A stretch of 64,000 nt of DNA, from the NCBI RefSeq assembly GCF_901000735.1, contig NC_081546.1, positions 10,692,152 to 10,756,151 on the forward strand, given 5' to 3'. The notes beneath the pieces were generated by a model. It saw nothing but the letters and a program-made list of their open reading frames with translations, was not told the origin of the DNA and searched no databases. This stretch comes from Corylus avellana (taxonomy: Eukaryota; Streptophyta; Magnoliopsida; Fagales; Betulaceae). Shown piece by piece: positions 1-10,278 of this stretch (position 1 is its first letter; each line of letters starts with the position of its first letter). Both the position numbers and the translations under genes were made by a program.

Positions 1-1748
1 AAAACTCGATGCAGGCTAAATTTGTCATCGATCTAGGGAAGAAAGCTCAAGTGCCCATCATATCATTTTCAGCAACAAGCCCTTCTCTTACTTCCCTTCA
101 GAGTCAATACTTTTTTCACATCACTCAAAATGACTCATCTCAAGTGAAAGCTATAAGTACAATTATTCAAGCTTTTGGATGGAGAGAAGTTGTGCCAATC
201 TATGTAGACAAGACTTATGGGAAAGGTATAATACCCTACCTGATTGATGCCTTGCAAGAGATTGATGCTCATGTCCCCTATCAAAGTGTCATTCCTTCAT
301 TAGCCACGGATGGCATGATTAGTCAAAAACTTTACAAGTTGATAACGATGCAAACAAGAGTCTTCATTGTGCACATGTCACGCAATCTGAGTTCTCAACT
401 TTTCTTCAAGGCAAAAGAGATTGGAATGATGAGAGAAGGTTATGTATGGATCATTACCAATGGGATAAGCAATTCATTTAGTTCGATAGAAGCTTCAATA
501 ATAGACTCAATGCAAGGGGTATTGGGTATAAAGACTTATGTTCGAAAAACCAGAGAGCTTGAAAATTTTATTATTCAATGGAAAAAGAAATTCCAACAGG
601 ATAATCCATACATTACCAACGGTAAACTCGATGTTGTTGGCCTATGGGCTTATGATGCTGCTTTCGCACTTGCTAGGGCAGTCAAGGAAGTTGGTTCGCA
701 AATATTGGCTTTAAAAAGACAAATTCTTCAAGTAACTAAACTAATCTCGAAAGCATTAGTGTCTCTCAAAATGGCCCAAAATTGTACGAAGCATTATTGG
801 GGTAAGATTTACAGGCCTTACTGGAGACTTCGGTCTAGTTAATAGGCAACTACAATCATCTACTTTTGAGATAATTAATTTGAATGGTAATGGAGAAAGA
901 AAAATTGCATTATGGACTGCAGACATTGGATTGGTAAGGAAATTGAATTCGGCGAACACAAGCACATATTCCACTTCAAAGAATAATCTAGGACCTATTA
1001 TATAGCCAGGTGATTCAAGCTCTGTCCCTAAAGGATGGGAGATTCCAACAAATGGAAAGAAGCTGCGAAAAAGAGTTCCGAGTCATGGTTATAGAGAATT
1101 TGTTAACGTGACGCCTGATCCTAACATTAACACAACAAAGGTCACTCGGTACTGCATAGACGTCTTCAATGCTGTAATGGAAACATTGCCATACACTGTT
1201 AGTTACGAGTTCATTCCCTTCGCAAAGCCAGATGGTGGAAGCACTGGTAGATATAATGATTTGGTCTACCAAGTATTTTTTGGGGTCGGTAAAAATCATC
1301 ATACTATTTTTAGCTACTAAGATAACATTATTTTCCCTCCTAAATGCACTTTTTATCCGAACAAGGCACATATATTAATAGAAATGATGGAAGTAAATGA
1401 TTTTCTTTACAGAACTTCGACGTTGTGGTTGCAGATACTACCATCATAGCGAATAGGTCTAACTTTGTTGACTTCACATTGCCAAACGCAAAATCTGGAG
1501 TATCAATGGTCATGCCAATCAAAGATAGTAGACCAAAAAATGCATGGGTATTCTTGAAGCCTTTAAATTGGGACCTTTGGATGACAAGTGGTTGTTTCTT
1601 TTTCTTCATAGGCTTTGTGGTATGGGTTCTTGAAAATCGAATAAATGACAATTTTCGTGGGCCTCCCTCACATCAAATTGGGAGAAGTTTTTGGTAAGGC
1701 TTCTCCACCATGGTTTCCGCACATCGTATTTCCGTTATCGTGTTCTAA
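1..1748 (+). pseudogene. Glutamate receptor-like (GLR) channel pseudogene, 5' cut by window edge, 3' truncated
   Basis: Plant GLRs are ligand-gated cation channels with an extracellular ANF-receptor domain, a split glutamate-binding domain and M1-M3 membrane segments. The reading frame from 9 gives about 235 residues of ANF-receptor domain (ATSPSLTSLQSQYFFHITQN, AFGWREVVPIYVD, GLWAYDAAFALARAV). It then shifts frame between about 710 and 800; the homologous reading resumes with FTGLTGDFGLVNRQLQSS. A TAG at 1003-1005 replaces the Trp of the conserved II-W-PG motif. The binding-domain half (GWEIPTNGKKLR, RYCIDVFNAVME) continues to 1284. A probable phase-0 intron lies at 1285-1412, and the next exon reads FDVVVADTTIIANRSNFVDF, then M1 (CFFFFIGFVVWVLE). 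TAA at 1696-1698 follows GRSFW, and recognisable homology (FSTMV) fades by 1748. Pore, M3 and the rest are absent. The gene is dead by nonsense, frameshift and truncation. Family call is firm; subclade not determined. Confidence 0.93.
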
Positions 1749-2582
1749 TTTATTTTCATATAATAATAACGAGTGATCTAAATACTCAATACAAGGACAA
1801 TGTAGAATATACCACCTTCAAACACTTGTATGCCTATTAGAACTGTAAAAACGTATTTCATAGAAACCAGAATGAATGAATTTTCCATTCTTCTAGAATA
1901 ATTTACTACTTATCTAACTTACTTAACTGCTTGCTACTGGGTTGATGTGTATATATATAAGTATTGCTTACATTCTCTACTATAATCTCTGAAAGCAAAA
2001 AGTAGTTTTGTAATGGCCAACTTGTTTTTGTGGTATGAGATTGAGTCATAGAAGATTATAAGTAAATGAAATATGATTAATTAGTATATTAGAGTTATTA
2101 ATATAAACTCTTAAGGTGATTATATAGGGGATAAATAGTCAATTAACAGTTTAATAATGTTGAATGAAACCTGGAGAGATCCAAAAAGGATAACATATAT
2201 GATAAAATAAGATATTTCTATTAAGAAATCACTAGTACACAGGAATGATACAAGTGTATCAGATTCACACCAAACACAAGAAACTTATCAATTACCAGTA
2301 TAAACCTTTTCTCTTAGGCCATGACACACACAACACCCTTTCTCTCGTGATTTGTGGCACACGAACAACAAATAGCATGTAGTTTCTATCATACGATGAC
2401 ACACACAGAGCACAAATATTCACAAAGTACTCGCACACTGACCACACTTCCCACCACTCATGCATTAATGGCATCACACTCTTTCTTAAGCTGTGTTTTT
2501 AACACATACTAACATACATAATCCGTGCTTCCTTATATAGTAGTCAATGTTAGCCGACTTTTCTAAACTTTCCAACTGGTCT
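1749..2582. other. AT-rich spacer, possible LTR remnant with a minus-strand TATA box
   Basis: No gene recognised. The first 400 bases are plain AT-rich sequence. From about 2170 to 2550 base composition changes, and on the minus strand ACTATATAAGGAAGC (about 2530-2545) looks like a TATA box, followed downstream (leftwards) by transcript-like sequence. This resembles the R-U5 part of an LTR, but no matching second LTR or primer site is visible. The 61-codon minus-strand frame at 2292-2477 has no recognisable domain. Confidence 0.3.
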
Positions 2583-2684
2583 CTAAGTTTGATGCCCCGA
2601 GTTTCCGAGAGTTAATTATACCTTAACCTAAAAACCAAGCATTTACTTAAATTTTGCAGTAAAGCCCAAATCCAACTTTCTGGC

Positions 2685-2871
2685 CGAACGTTGAGTGGGG
2701 ACCACCGAACGTTCTCCCATGTCTTTATTGTCAATGTTCTGCAGGGGACCACACCGAACATTCGTTGACCAAAACTTGATCCACTGGGTATTGACCAAAC
2801 GTTCCACCTACAACCCTAGAACCACTATGTAATAGTACACCGAACGTTCGCCTATAGTACCAAACGTTTGG
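2685..2871 (+). promoter_or_regulatory. Array of CGAACGTTCG-type palindromes in LTR U3
   Basis: At least six variants of a CpG-containing palindrome lie here: CCGAACGTT (2686 region), CCGAACGTTC (2707 region), CCGAACATTCG, CCAAACGTTCC, a perfect CGAACGTTCG at 2841-2850 and a perfect CCAAACGTTTGG at 2860-2871. They sit just upstream of the LTR TATA box. Further copies (CGAACGTTTG, GAACGTTCG) recur downstream near 3364-3395. Binding-site function is inference. Confidence 0.7.
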
Positions 2872-2936
2872 TGATAGTCTGGAAAGCATTTTTAACCTAT
2901 TCTCCACCTCTGCAACATAAGACACTCCCCCTCACC

Positions 2937-2950
2937 CCTATAAATACCCC
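2937..2950 (+). promoter_or_regulatory. TATA box of the solo LTR
   Basis: CCTATAAATACCCC is a strong TATA element about 66 bp downstream of the palindrome array; transcription would start near 2970, defining the U3/R boundary. Confidence 0.7.
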
Positions 2951-4292
2951 CCTTTCACCCCTCAGCCACCCTTGACACTAGAAATCCTAACCCTAAAGTG
3001 AGAGGAGAGTTCTCAAGAGGAAGAAGGAAGCTTTGGGGGAGATGTTGCAATCTTCAATGTAAACCTTAAACTTTCACTAAGTTTTCATGCTATCTTTTTA
3101 TTATCTTTACTTCCCTCAAGTTTTTAAAGATGTTATAACTTGTGAACAATTTTCCTTGGATGAAAATAGAGCTTTTCAATACGTTTTAGAAACGCTTACC
3201 TATCTCTGGTTTTCTCGAGTTATGATTCACTATATGTGCATGAACTTGTTTAGAGCCTGGGGTGTAGTTATAGCATGGTAACCTTCGAATAGAAGCCCAA
3301 AACTCTACATTTTTTACACTGCCCGAGCATTCTCCAACTCTGGCTCAACATTCTCCCTGTGCTCGAACGTTTGCCTCTTCAACAGAACGTTCGCTCTAAA
3401 CCTAGAATGCATGAAAATAGGGTTTTTTGACCTTTTAGCTAAGAGTGATCAACTAGGACCTCTTTGTGTCTTCAGTAAACCCTCTAGCACTGCGTATAAT
3501 GATAGACATGTTTCGTTATAGCAGGGATTCAAAATGTCGGATGACTCGAGCGGGCGTACGAGGTAAGTAAACACTTATGACTGCTTTCCTTAAAAATGTT
3601 CGATATGTGAGCTGACTAAGCATGCAAATGATATGAGCATGCCTACTTTTGTATAACTTGGTAATTGTCTTAATAATTGGTTGATAAGATTCATCGTATG
3701 ACATAGTACACGAGTACGTGCGGTATAATGGTCATGGGCTTACTATATATAATTGATTCTATGGTCAAATGTGTGTGGATGTGTTATATTGACCTTGGAT
3801 CCAATGGTTATTTCATGATCGGCCCAGCCATAATTGGTGGCTCATTACAGGATGTACATCATTAGTTACGTGGGCCACTCGAAGTCGAACTTGGTTGGGC
3901 TGCTAGAGTTATGAACAGCAACGATTATTACTTACTAAGTCTTTAGAGTTATGCAATTATTACATCTTGTAGAAAGCCTCTTTCTAGGAAGTGGATAGTG
4001 GCAGGACTGCCTCATCGGATTGATTAAGTTGAGTAGAGACCCACTTGTTGATATTAGGTTTGATCAGATTCTCTATATTATTATTAGTAGCTCCATGTCT
4101 ATGATCAAGAATTGTGTATGTTGTTATTATGATTATTAGATTCCTCAACTTTATTTCACTTTCCTATGCATTTACTCTAATTATGCTTAGAAGGGCGGTT
4201 CCACAGTTGGACACCAGTTAGTTGAATATAGGGGTAATTGCTAGTAACCTTACTATACTGGTCAAGGCCAGATTTGTGGGCGTTACACTAAG

Positions 4293-4749
4293 TCGACTTA
4301 CTAAGCTAGCCATGAGCTATTGGGAAGAGACGTGAGAAAGAGATTAGGTAAGACAGGCAGTGGAAGGTGATAAGATGTGAAGAAAAGGAAAGGAAGAATG
4401 AAGTGGAGAGAGAAGTGGAGAGAGAAGAGTAAGATTGAGAAGGAAAGCAAACTCATTGGATGGGAAGGGTGGTGTTGGACTATGAGATGTGGTTGCTAGA
4501 GCAGAGATGAAGTGGGAGAAAAATTTTGGAGAGAGTGGTGGAGCTGCCATTAATCAACACTCATTGTGTAGTGACACCTCGATGTAATAATTCATTCAGG
4601 AAAGAATTCTTCACATCCATTCTTCATAGCTTATATAATTTACTAGTTCGCAATACTATAAAAATCCAATCCATATTGTTGCCAGAATCCCAAAAAAACC
4701 ACTGGCAACACCTTATATGTTTTACTTAATCCATGTGGACAAGTCTTCA
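4293..4749. other. No gene recognised; purine-rich then AT-rich
   Basis: Purine-rich sequence (GAGAGAGAAG type) at 4330-4530 and AT-rich sequence after it. The minus-strand frame 4344-4550 is a Ser/Pro/Leu-rich low-complexity translation of the purine tract and is not considered a gene. The stretch may be the decayed continuation of the reversed copia element to its right. Confidence 0.3.
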
Positions 4750-6543
4750 CTTTATCAATCCATTGGCATGAAATAGGTGTAACATCCCTTAATATTGGAT
4801 GCAAATAATTTTTCTTCCCTTACTTTCCTCCATGCTGTGCTCTTAGCATTTTCTTCACATGCAATATTGTCTTCCTCGTTTTATTCTTCAATACTATAAA
4901 GTACAACATATAGTGTTCTATGCACATCAATCTTCCATGGGCTATTTTTTCCTTCTATCTTTGAATCTTGCTCAAGTTCACTAATTAATGGTATATGTCC
5001 CTCTATGGTTTGAAGATAGGATTACATGATATTTTTTTGTTTTCCCAATCTACTTTTATTTATGTGATTGGAGTTCACCTTAAAGGCAATGATATAGTCT
5101 TAATCATAATTAACTACTCTGTGTTTGGTCACTACCAATGGTGTTTCCTCTTACATAACTACAATAGCACTTGTTGCTATTTCATCGATGATATATTGTC
5201 GTTTCATAGCTTCGTAGTTGAAATCGGCTTCTTCTTATGAGAAAGCTCATCCTCAAAATTCATTATGACAAAGGATGCTTTAAAATCCCATTAAGCTTCA
5301 TTATAATACGTCTTGGTGATCATTCCATGTCACCAAATTTCCTTCTGCTAAATATTTCTTAAGTTGATAGTCTCATGGATAGTGTCCTTTTCGACCACAT
5401 TTAAAGTATTTAATAATTTGATTCAGACGTTTAGTTTACCTTGAATGTTGATCATCTTTTTTCCGATTATTTTGAGTTTCCCTTGATTGATAATTCTTTT
5501 CTTGACCTTTTTCATTCGTCTTTTTCATTTTTAATATGGCGCATCTCTATTGTCTAGGTTGACCTATCCTGTTACCACCAAAAAGTGTCTCTTCCTCGTT
5601 CTTCAATGAGACCCGAGCCAATTGCTTAGCCAAATGTTTTTGCTTGACTAATAAATTTTTCATCTCCTCAAGAGAACAGTTGGCTAACCATGAAAGGTTG
5701 TTATAATTCTTCGACGTTTAGGACAATCCATGGATGATAATCCTTCTCATACATTTTTCGTTAATTTTAATAGTAGGATCTAATTGAAAGATTTTAGAAT
5801 AAAGAGACTCGATCTTGTAAAATACCAATTAATTGTGAGCTCTTATTGGGTCGTCAATATTAACTCGCTCTCTAGAAGTTGAATTTGCATATAATTTTTC
5901 TTCGAAAAGCAAGCGACCAATTATATCCCATGCTTCTCAAGATGTGGTGGCTTTCGAATCTACTTCACCATCTCTTTCTCAACTATTATCTTAATCACAA
6001 GCATACATTTACTAGCTTTGATCCTTCACTTCCTTGACATTCTATGTAGGAGGTGATATTACCACAATAATCTCCCAAAGATCTTGCTCCTGCAAATATG
6101 ACTTCATGCATGTCTACAACATGCTATAATTCTAATTATTAAGCTTCTCCATTGCACCAAAAAATTGGATATTTTTCATAGTAACTTGATGTGATCCTAC
6201 ACAATCCCATGTAAGATTGGTCTTAAATTAACAAGGTTCACAATCCTAGATTGTGCACGAAAATAATCTCCTCATGTGGTGTATTCTAATTGTCCCTAAC
6301 TACTTAGCTTTACAAGCCCTCACTATGCTTAGCCAATCTCACAAATAGAATATCAATATGAGCCCTATCCATCTAGCTCCCATAATCCCTAACTACACTC
6401 AAACAAGAATCTTACGGACATAACGTCCAATCCAATTCTTGGTTGTCTAACTCTAATACCAAATTTTTGATTTAAACATGGAAAGTCCAAAAAATGTTAA
6501 CACAATAAAATAAGAAATTTATATTAAAAACTGGTTTGTACAA
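4750..6543 (-). pseudogene. Ty1/copia retrotransposon gag-protease remnant with primer site and 5' LTR stub
   Basis: Read on the minus strand this is a heavily mutated copia Gag (UBN2 type). In order: a primer-binding site TGGTATTAGAG at 6461-6451, a close match to the tRNA-Met-complementary TGGTATCAGAG; FGAMEKLNN near 6150; CMKSYLQEQDLWEII near 6080; SKATTS.EAWDIIGRLL near 5930; RRIIIHGLS near 5740; SLKNEEETLFGGN near 5600; and a zinc knuckle YFKCGRKGHY near 5400. A faint continuation around 5050-5100 resembles the DSGCSNHMT region ahead of protease. Stops and frameshifts occur every few dozen codons. 6462-6543 would be the U5 end of its 5' LTR, cut by the insertion of element C at 6544. Family call rests on several independent motifs; the left limit is uncertain. 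Confidence 0.75.
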
Positions 6544-6734
6544 TGTTAAGTGCTAAAATATTCATATTTTCAACCCTTAACTTACATGTTTTAATCATTT
6601 GGTTTTAGTTAATTAGGTCATTTTAATTTCTTTTTGTATTTTCCATACTTTTGTAGGCTTTTGGAAGAAAATGAAGTAAATCTGAAAGATTTGGGCTCAA
6701 AGAGAGAAGATGGAAAAATGGGAGCCCCTGACAC

Positions 6735-6880
6735 TGCGATCGATCACAGGTTCCCTACTATCGAGGGCAGTACCAGCGAAGACACAACACGAAGCAAGCC
6801 ACAAGCGATTGAGTGCACAACAGAAGAGGCTCGATCGCAGACCTGCGATCGAGCGCACATGGGCTGCGATCGATCGCACC
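6735..6880 (+). promoter_or_regulatory. TGCGATCGATCGCA palindrome array, U3 of element C
   Basis: Five to six variants of a 14-bp palindrome: TGCGATCGATCACA (6735), GCGATTGAGTGCAC (6805), CTCGATCGCAG (6830), TGCGATCGAGCGCAC (6844-6858) and the perfect TGCGATCGATCGCA (6865-6878). The array ends about 140 bp before the TATA-like element at 7018. Confidence 0.75.
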
Positions 6881-7385
6881 CGTGCGTAGGAGACGCATCA
6901 AAGCTGCGGTCAGAGTGTCATTCTTTCCATATTAGGGTTTTCCAACTCCCAATTGTAATAGGTTTTGAAACCCTACGAAATTCCTAGGTTTATTAGTTTG
7001 TCAAGGACTTCTAAAGCCTATAAGTAGACCCTTACGCCTCTAGAATAGGTATGCTTTGTAAGGAGAAGAATTGGAGCTCTTCAAGTTCAAGTTTCGGGCT
7101 TATTCTTTTCCTTTCTTTTCTTTTATTTTATGAAGATATTTAACATCAACTTTATGTGTAAGTAATTTATTTAGTAGGGCTAGATTGAAGCCCTAGTTAT
7201 GTTTTGTTAATATTCAATATTGGCGCCTTTGTGATGATCGTGCTATGATGTCTAACTTGATTAATACCTAGTTTCATGAATTCCTCATATGTGTGTGCCT
7301 GATCAACATGTGCATATGGTATGGACTAGTTAGTTAAATCAATTTGGATGACCGAGTCCTGGGTTAATCAACATGTGAAACCGGG

Positions 7386-7566
7386 AGTAGACACCCATGC
7401 CCTAGGCCTCATGTGTTTGTCGATTTTCACAATTTTTTGCTTTCTTAAAGAATAACTTAGTAGACACCCATGCTAAATCCTTTAAGAAAGAAAAGAATTA
7501 GAGTAGACACCCATGCCTAATTCGTTGCTTAGGGAAATCAATAGCATAAGGAGTAGACACCAATGC
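7386..7566 (+). repeat. Four spaced copies of AGTAGACACCCATGC in R-U5 of element C
   Basis: Copies begin at 7386, 7459, 7502 and 7552, so spacings are 73, 43 and 50 bp. They lie downstream of the TATA-like element and would therefore be in the transcript. The same four-copy pattern with the same spacing recurs in both LTRs of element B. Confidence 0.75.
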
Positions 7567-7791
7567 CCTTAGGTTGACAAACATTAGATATTTATAACAT
7601 GATCAAAACATTGGCATATTGATATATTAGCTAAATATAATTAGTGGTGGATATCAAAGCCCTACCTTTTTATCATTATCAATTTAAAACCAATCTCTTG
7701 TTTTATTTTACTTTGAGAATTGATTTTAAGATAAGATTCAGCAGTCCTTGTGGGAATGACCCATTATTTGCACACTATACTACTATGTTGA

Positions 7792-9140
7792 TGTTGTGCA
7801 AAATATTACCTAAATTAATAGATAATAATTTGTACGTTTTACCTGCAAGTGCACAAGGTCAACATAGTAGTATATGGTGCAAGTACAGGATCATTCCCAC
7901 GAGGATTGCTGAATTTATATTTAAAAATAAATTCCTTACGCAAAACAAAGATTGATTGTTGAAGTGATGATAATAAAGGGTAGGGCTTTGACATCCACCA
8001 CCAATTATATTTAGCTAATATAATAATATGCCAATGCTTTGATCAAGTTATGCATATCTAATGTTTGTCAACTTTAGGGCATGGCGTATACCCCTAAGGC
8101 TATAGATTTCCCTAAGCAACAAGTTAGGCATGACATATACTCTAACTATTTTCATTCCTAAGGGATTTAGCATGATTTATACTAAGTTGTTCCTTAGGAA
8201 GGCATATGTTCTATGGAAATCGACAAACACATGAGGCCTAGGGCATGGTATATACTCCCGGTTCCCCATGTTGATTAACCCAAGAACCCGGTGTGGATTA
8301 CTTTTGTTACTTATGTTAAACCCAGGACTCGGCCATCCAAATTGATTTAACTAACTAGTCCGTACCAAATGCATATGTTGATCAGGCACACACATATGAG
8401 GAATTCATGTAAGCAGGCATTAATCAAGTTAAATAGCACAACAAGATCCTCACAAAGGCGTCAATATTGAAATATTAAGAAAACATAACTAGGGCTTCAA
8501 TCAAGCCCTACTAATTAAATTAGCTACACATAAAGTTGATGTTAAACATCTTCATAAAATAAAATAAAAGAAAGGAAAAGAATAAACCCGAGACTTGAAC
8601 TTGACGAGCTCCTATTCTCTCCTTGCAAAAGTGTCTATTCTAGAGGCTTAAGGGTCTATTTATAGGCTTTAGAACTCCTAGACAAAGTAGTAAACCTAGG
8701 GATTTTGTAGGGTTTTGAGACCTATTACAAGTTGGAGTTGGAAAACCCTAATATGGAAAGAATGTCAATCCAGCCGCCACTTGATAAGCCTCCTGCACAC
8801 GGGTGAGCTCGATCGCAGCCCGTGTGCGCTCGATCGCAGGTCTGCGATCATTCTTTCTTTTGGCATGAGCTCGATCGCTCCTGGCCTGGTTTGTGCAGTG
8901 TCTTCTCAGGTATTGCGCTCGATCGCAGGTACCCTGCGATTGATCGCAGTACCAGGGAGCTCCAATTGTTTCCATTATCTCTTTTGAGCTCAAATCACCT
9001 AGTTTTACTTCATTTTCTTCCAAAAGCCTATAAAAGTATGAAAAACACAAAAAGGAATTCAAATGGCCTAATTAATTAAAACCAAAGGATTAAAATATGC
9101 AAGTTAAGGACTGAAAATATGAATATTTTAGCACTTATCA
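7792..9140 (-). mobile_element. Solo LTR inserted inside element C's LTR, target duplication GTTGA
   Basis: A 1,349-bp minus-strand LTR of the same family as its host LTR. On the plus strand it begins TGTTGTGCAAAATATTACC and ends ATATTTTAGCACTTATCA. It is bounded by GTTGA at 7787-7791 and 9141-9145. It has its own palindrome array (8796-8955), TATA box (CTATTTATAG, 8656-8665, minus-strand sense) and the four-copy CATGC repeat in degenerate form (8079-8257). Host and insert together make a long inverted repeat. Confidence 0.9.
8796..8955 (-). promoter_or_regulatory. Palindrome array in the nested solo LTR
   Basis: Variants such as CTCGATCGCAG, TGCGATCATTC, GCTCGATCGC and TGCGATTGATCGCAG. In the minus-strand sense the array ends 131 bp before the TATA box at 8656-8665. 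Confidence 0.7.
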
Positions 9141-9221
9141 GTTGACCTCGTGCACTTGCGGGTAAAACATCCAGTTATTTCCCTATTAATTTAGGTGGGT
9201 AATTGTGGAACAACTAGTTTT

Positions 9222-9239
9222 TGGCACCGTTGCTGGGGA
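9222..9239 (+). other. Primer-binding site (tRNA-Asp type) of element C
   Basis: TGGCACCGTTGCTGGGGA matches the tRNA-Asp 3' complement TGGCGCCGTTGCCGGGGA except at two positions. This is the usual primer site of Athila-type plant elements. Confidence 0.85.
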
Positions 9240-9376
9240 CAGCGGCGAATTTTGTTTAAAATTATTTTCCTTTAGTTGTGTTATTTTAATCTTTAATTTT
9301 CAATTTTGTTTTTATCAAAAATATTTTATGTTGATTCTTAAATTTTTATGTTTCAGGTTGCGGACTAGCATTCTGT

Positions 9377-9432
9377 GATTGCGATCGACCGTGAGCCACG
9401 TGCGATCAAACGCATCAACCTGCGATCGAGCA
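9377..9432 (+). promoter_or_regulatory. Palindrome-type repeats in the leader of element C
   Basis: TGCGATCGACCG, TGCGATCAAACGCA and TGCGATCGAGCACA lie between the primer site and gag, repeating the motif of the U3 array. Confidence 0.6.
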
Positions 9433-9604
9433 CAGTTCCAGGGAGCATCCAGACCAGCAGCACTGAAGCTACTTGACTGAAGAAGCAATTCAATTGATGC
9501 AAGGTCGTCGATCTCCAGACTCAACCGTTATTCCTCTCGATCCTGAAATTGAGCGGACAATTCGACAATGACCTAGAGACAAAGAAGAAAAGGAAGAAAT
9601 TGAG

Positions 9605-9727
9605 ATGGAAGATTTTCAAGAGAATCCAATTGGGCCAAGACCATTAGAGGCAAATCCACCACCGGTGCGGAGACCAATGAAGCAAGCATTCGTTCTAGCA
9701 AACCTCCAACAACCCTCATGCATAGCA
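9605..9727 (+). pseudogene. Gag N-terminal fragment of element C, cut by assembly gap
   Basis: The frame from ATG 9605 gives 41 residues including PPPVRRPMKQAF and LQQPSCIA, closely parallel to the start of element B's Gag (TPPVRRPMKSSF, NPPSCINF). Gag is the structural protein that packages element RNA. The frame runs into 100 Ns, so the rest of element C, including its 3' LTR, is not visible. Confidence 0.7.
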
Positions 9728-9827
9728 NNNNNNNNNNNNNNNNNNNNNNNNNNNNNNNNNNNNNNNNNNNNNNNNNNNNNNNNNNNNNNNNNNNNNNNNN
9801 NNNNNNNNNNNNNNNNNNNNNNNNNNN
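9728..9827. other. Assembly gap, 100 N
   Basis: Exactly 100 Ns, the conventional size for a gap of unknown length. Left edge is inside element C gag; right edge is just before element A's 5' LTR. Confidence 0.95.
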
Positions 9828-10011
9828 GAACAGCGCTTAAGGTATTTGATAAGCGCCGAATGTTGCACATTCAAGCCCCTTAATTTACATATGTTAATTC
9901 CTTAGCATTGTCATTTGTTTGATTTTGTTTTGTTTTTGTGTTTCAGGACTTATTTGACAAAACATTGGAAATTGGGCTTAAAAGATCAAAAAGTTGAGCA
10001 TTCTGGATCTA

Positions 10012-10152
10012 GGATCGATCGCAGCACTCCTGGGATCGAGCGCACCTGCGCTCGACCATCTGCGGCCAAGGATCGAGCGCATACCTGCGCTCGCGCGCAC
10101 ACCAGCTAGGCTCGAGTGCACCAAATCTTGGATCGAGCGCATACGAGCATAC
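10012..10152 (+). promoter_or_regulatory. GATCGAGCGCA palindrome array, U3 of element A
   Basis: Variants GGATCGATCGCAG, GGATCGAGCGCAC, GCGCTCGACC, GGATCGAGCGCA, GCGCTCGCGCGCAC, GCTCGAGTGCAC and GGATCGAGCGCA in 140 bp. The array ends 117 bp before the TATA box. Confidence 0.75.
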
Positions 10153-10268
10153 AGTGCAGGGCAAGAATCCCTCTCCAACATGGACTTGGATTTCAGTCTC
10201 CCAATTGGACTCGGAGACTGACTTCCGACTTTTTGAGGATTTCTAGGGTTTTAGGGTTTTACAATTCC

Positions 10269-10278
10269 CTATAAATAG
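10269..10278 (+). promoter_or_regulatory. TATA box of element A 5' LTR
   Basis: CTATAAATAG; identical in the reversed solo LTR at 45867-45876. Transcription is expected to start about 30 bp downstream. Confidence 0.75.

Larger units (their letters stand above)
2588..4287 (+). mobile_element. Solo LTR of a Ty3/gypsy-type retrotransposon, target duplication CTAAG
   Basis: A 1,700-bp LTR with no internal coding region on either side. It begins TTTGATGCCCCGAG (first bases apparently mutated from TG) and ends GTGGGCGTTACA. It is flanked by identical 5-bp copies of CTAAG at 2583-2587 and 4288-4292, which fixes both ends and shows insertion followed by LTR-LTR recombination. It contains a clear TATA box and an upstream palindrome array, both annotated separately. 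Clade (Tekay/Del-like) is a guess from the GCCCCGAG start. The 64-codon frame at 3087-3281 is not considered coding. Confidence 0.8.
6544..9212 (+). repeat. 5' LTR of Athila-type element C, interrupted by a nested solo LTR
   Basis: Starts TGTTAAGTGCTAAAATATTC, like the LTRs of element B, and ends near GGAACA at 9212, nine bases before a tRNA-Asp primer site. The LTR proper is 6544-7791 plus 9146-9212 (about 1.3 kb); 7792-9140 is a separate inverted LTR inserted into it, followed by the second copy of the target. U3 holds a palindrome array (6735-6880) and a TATA-like CCTATAAGTAGA at 7018-7029. The small frames across 6634-6987 and 8715-9079 come from the palindrome arrays and are not genes. 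Confidence 0.85.

Noticed and set aside
3087..3281. 64-codon frame inside the solo LTR
   Set aside because: Short, in LTR R-U5 sequence, with no conserved motif.
6735..6880. Regularly spaced short repeats considered as a CRISPR-like array
   Set aside because: Units are imperfect 14-bp palindromes with irregular spacing inside a plant LTR; no cas genes or prokaryotic context.
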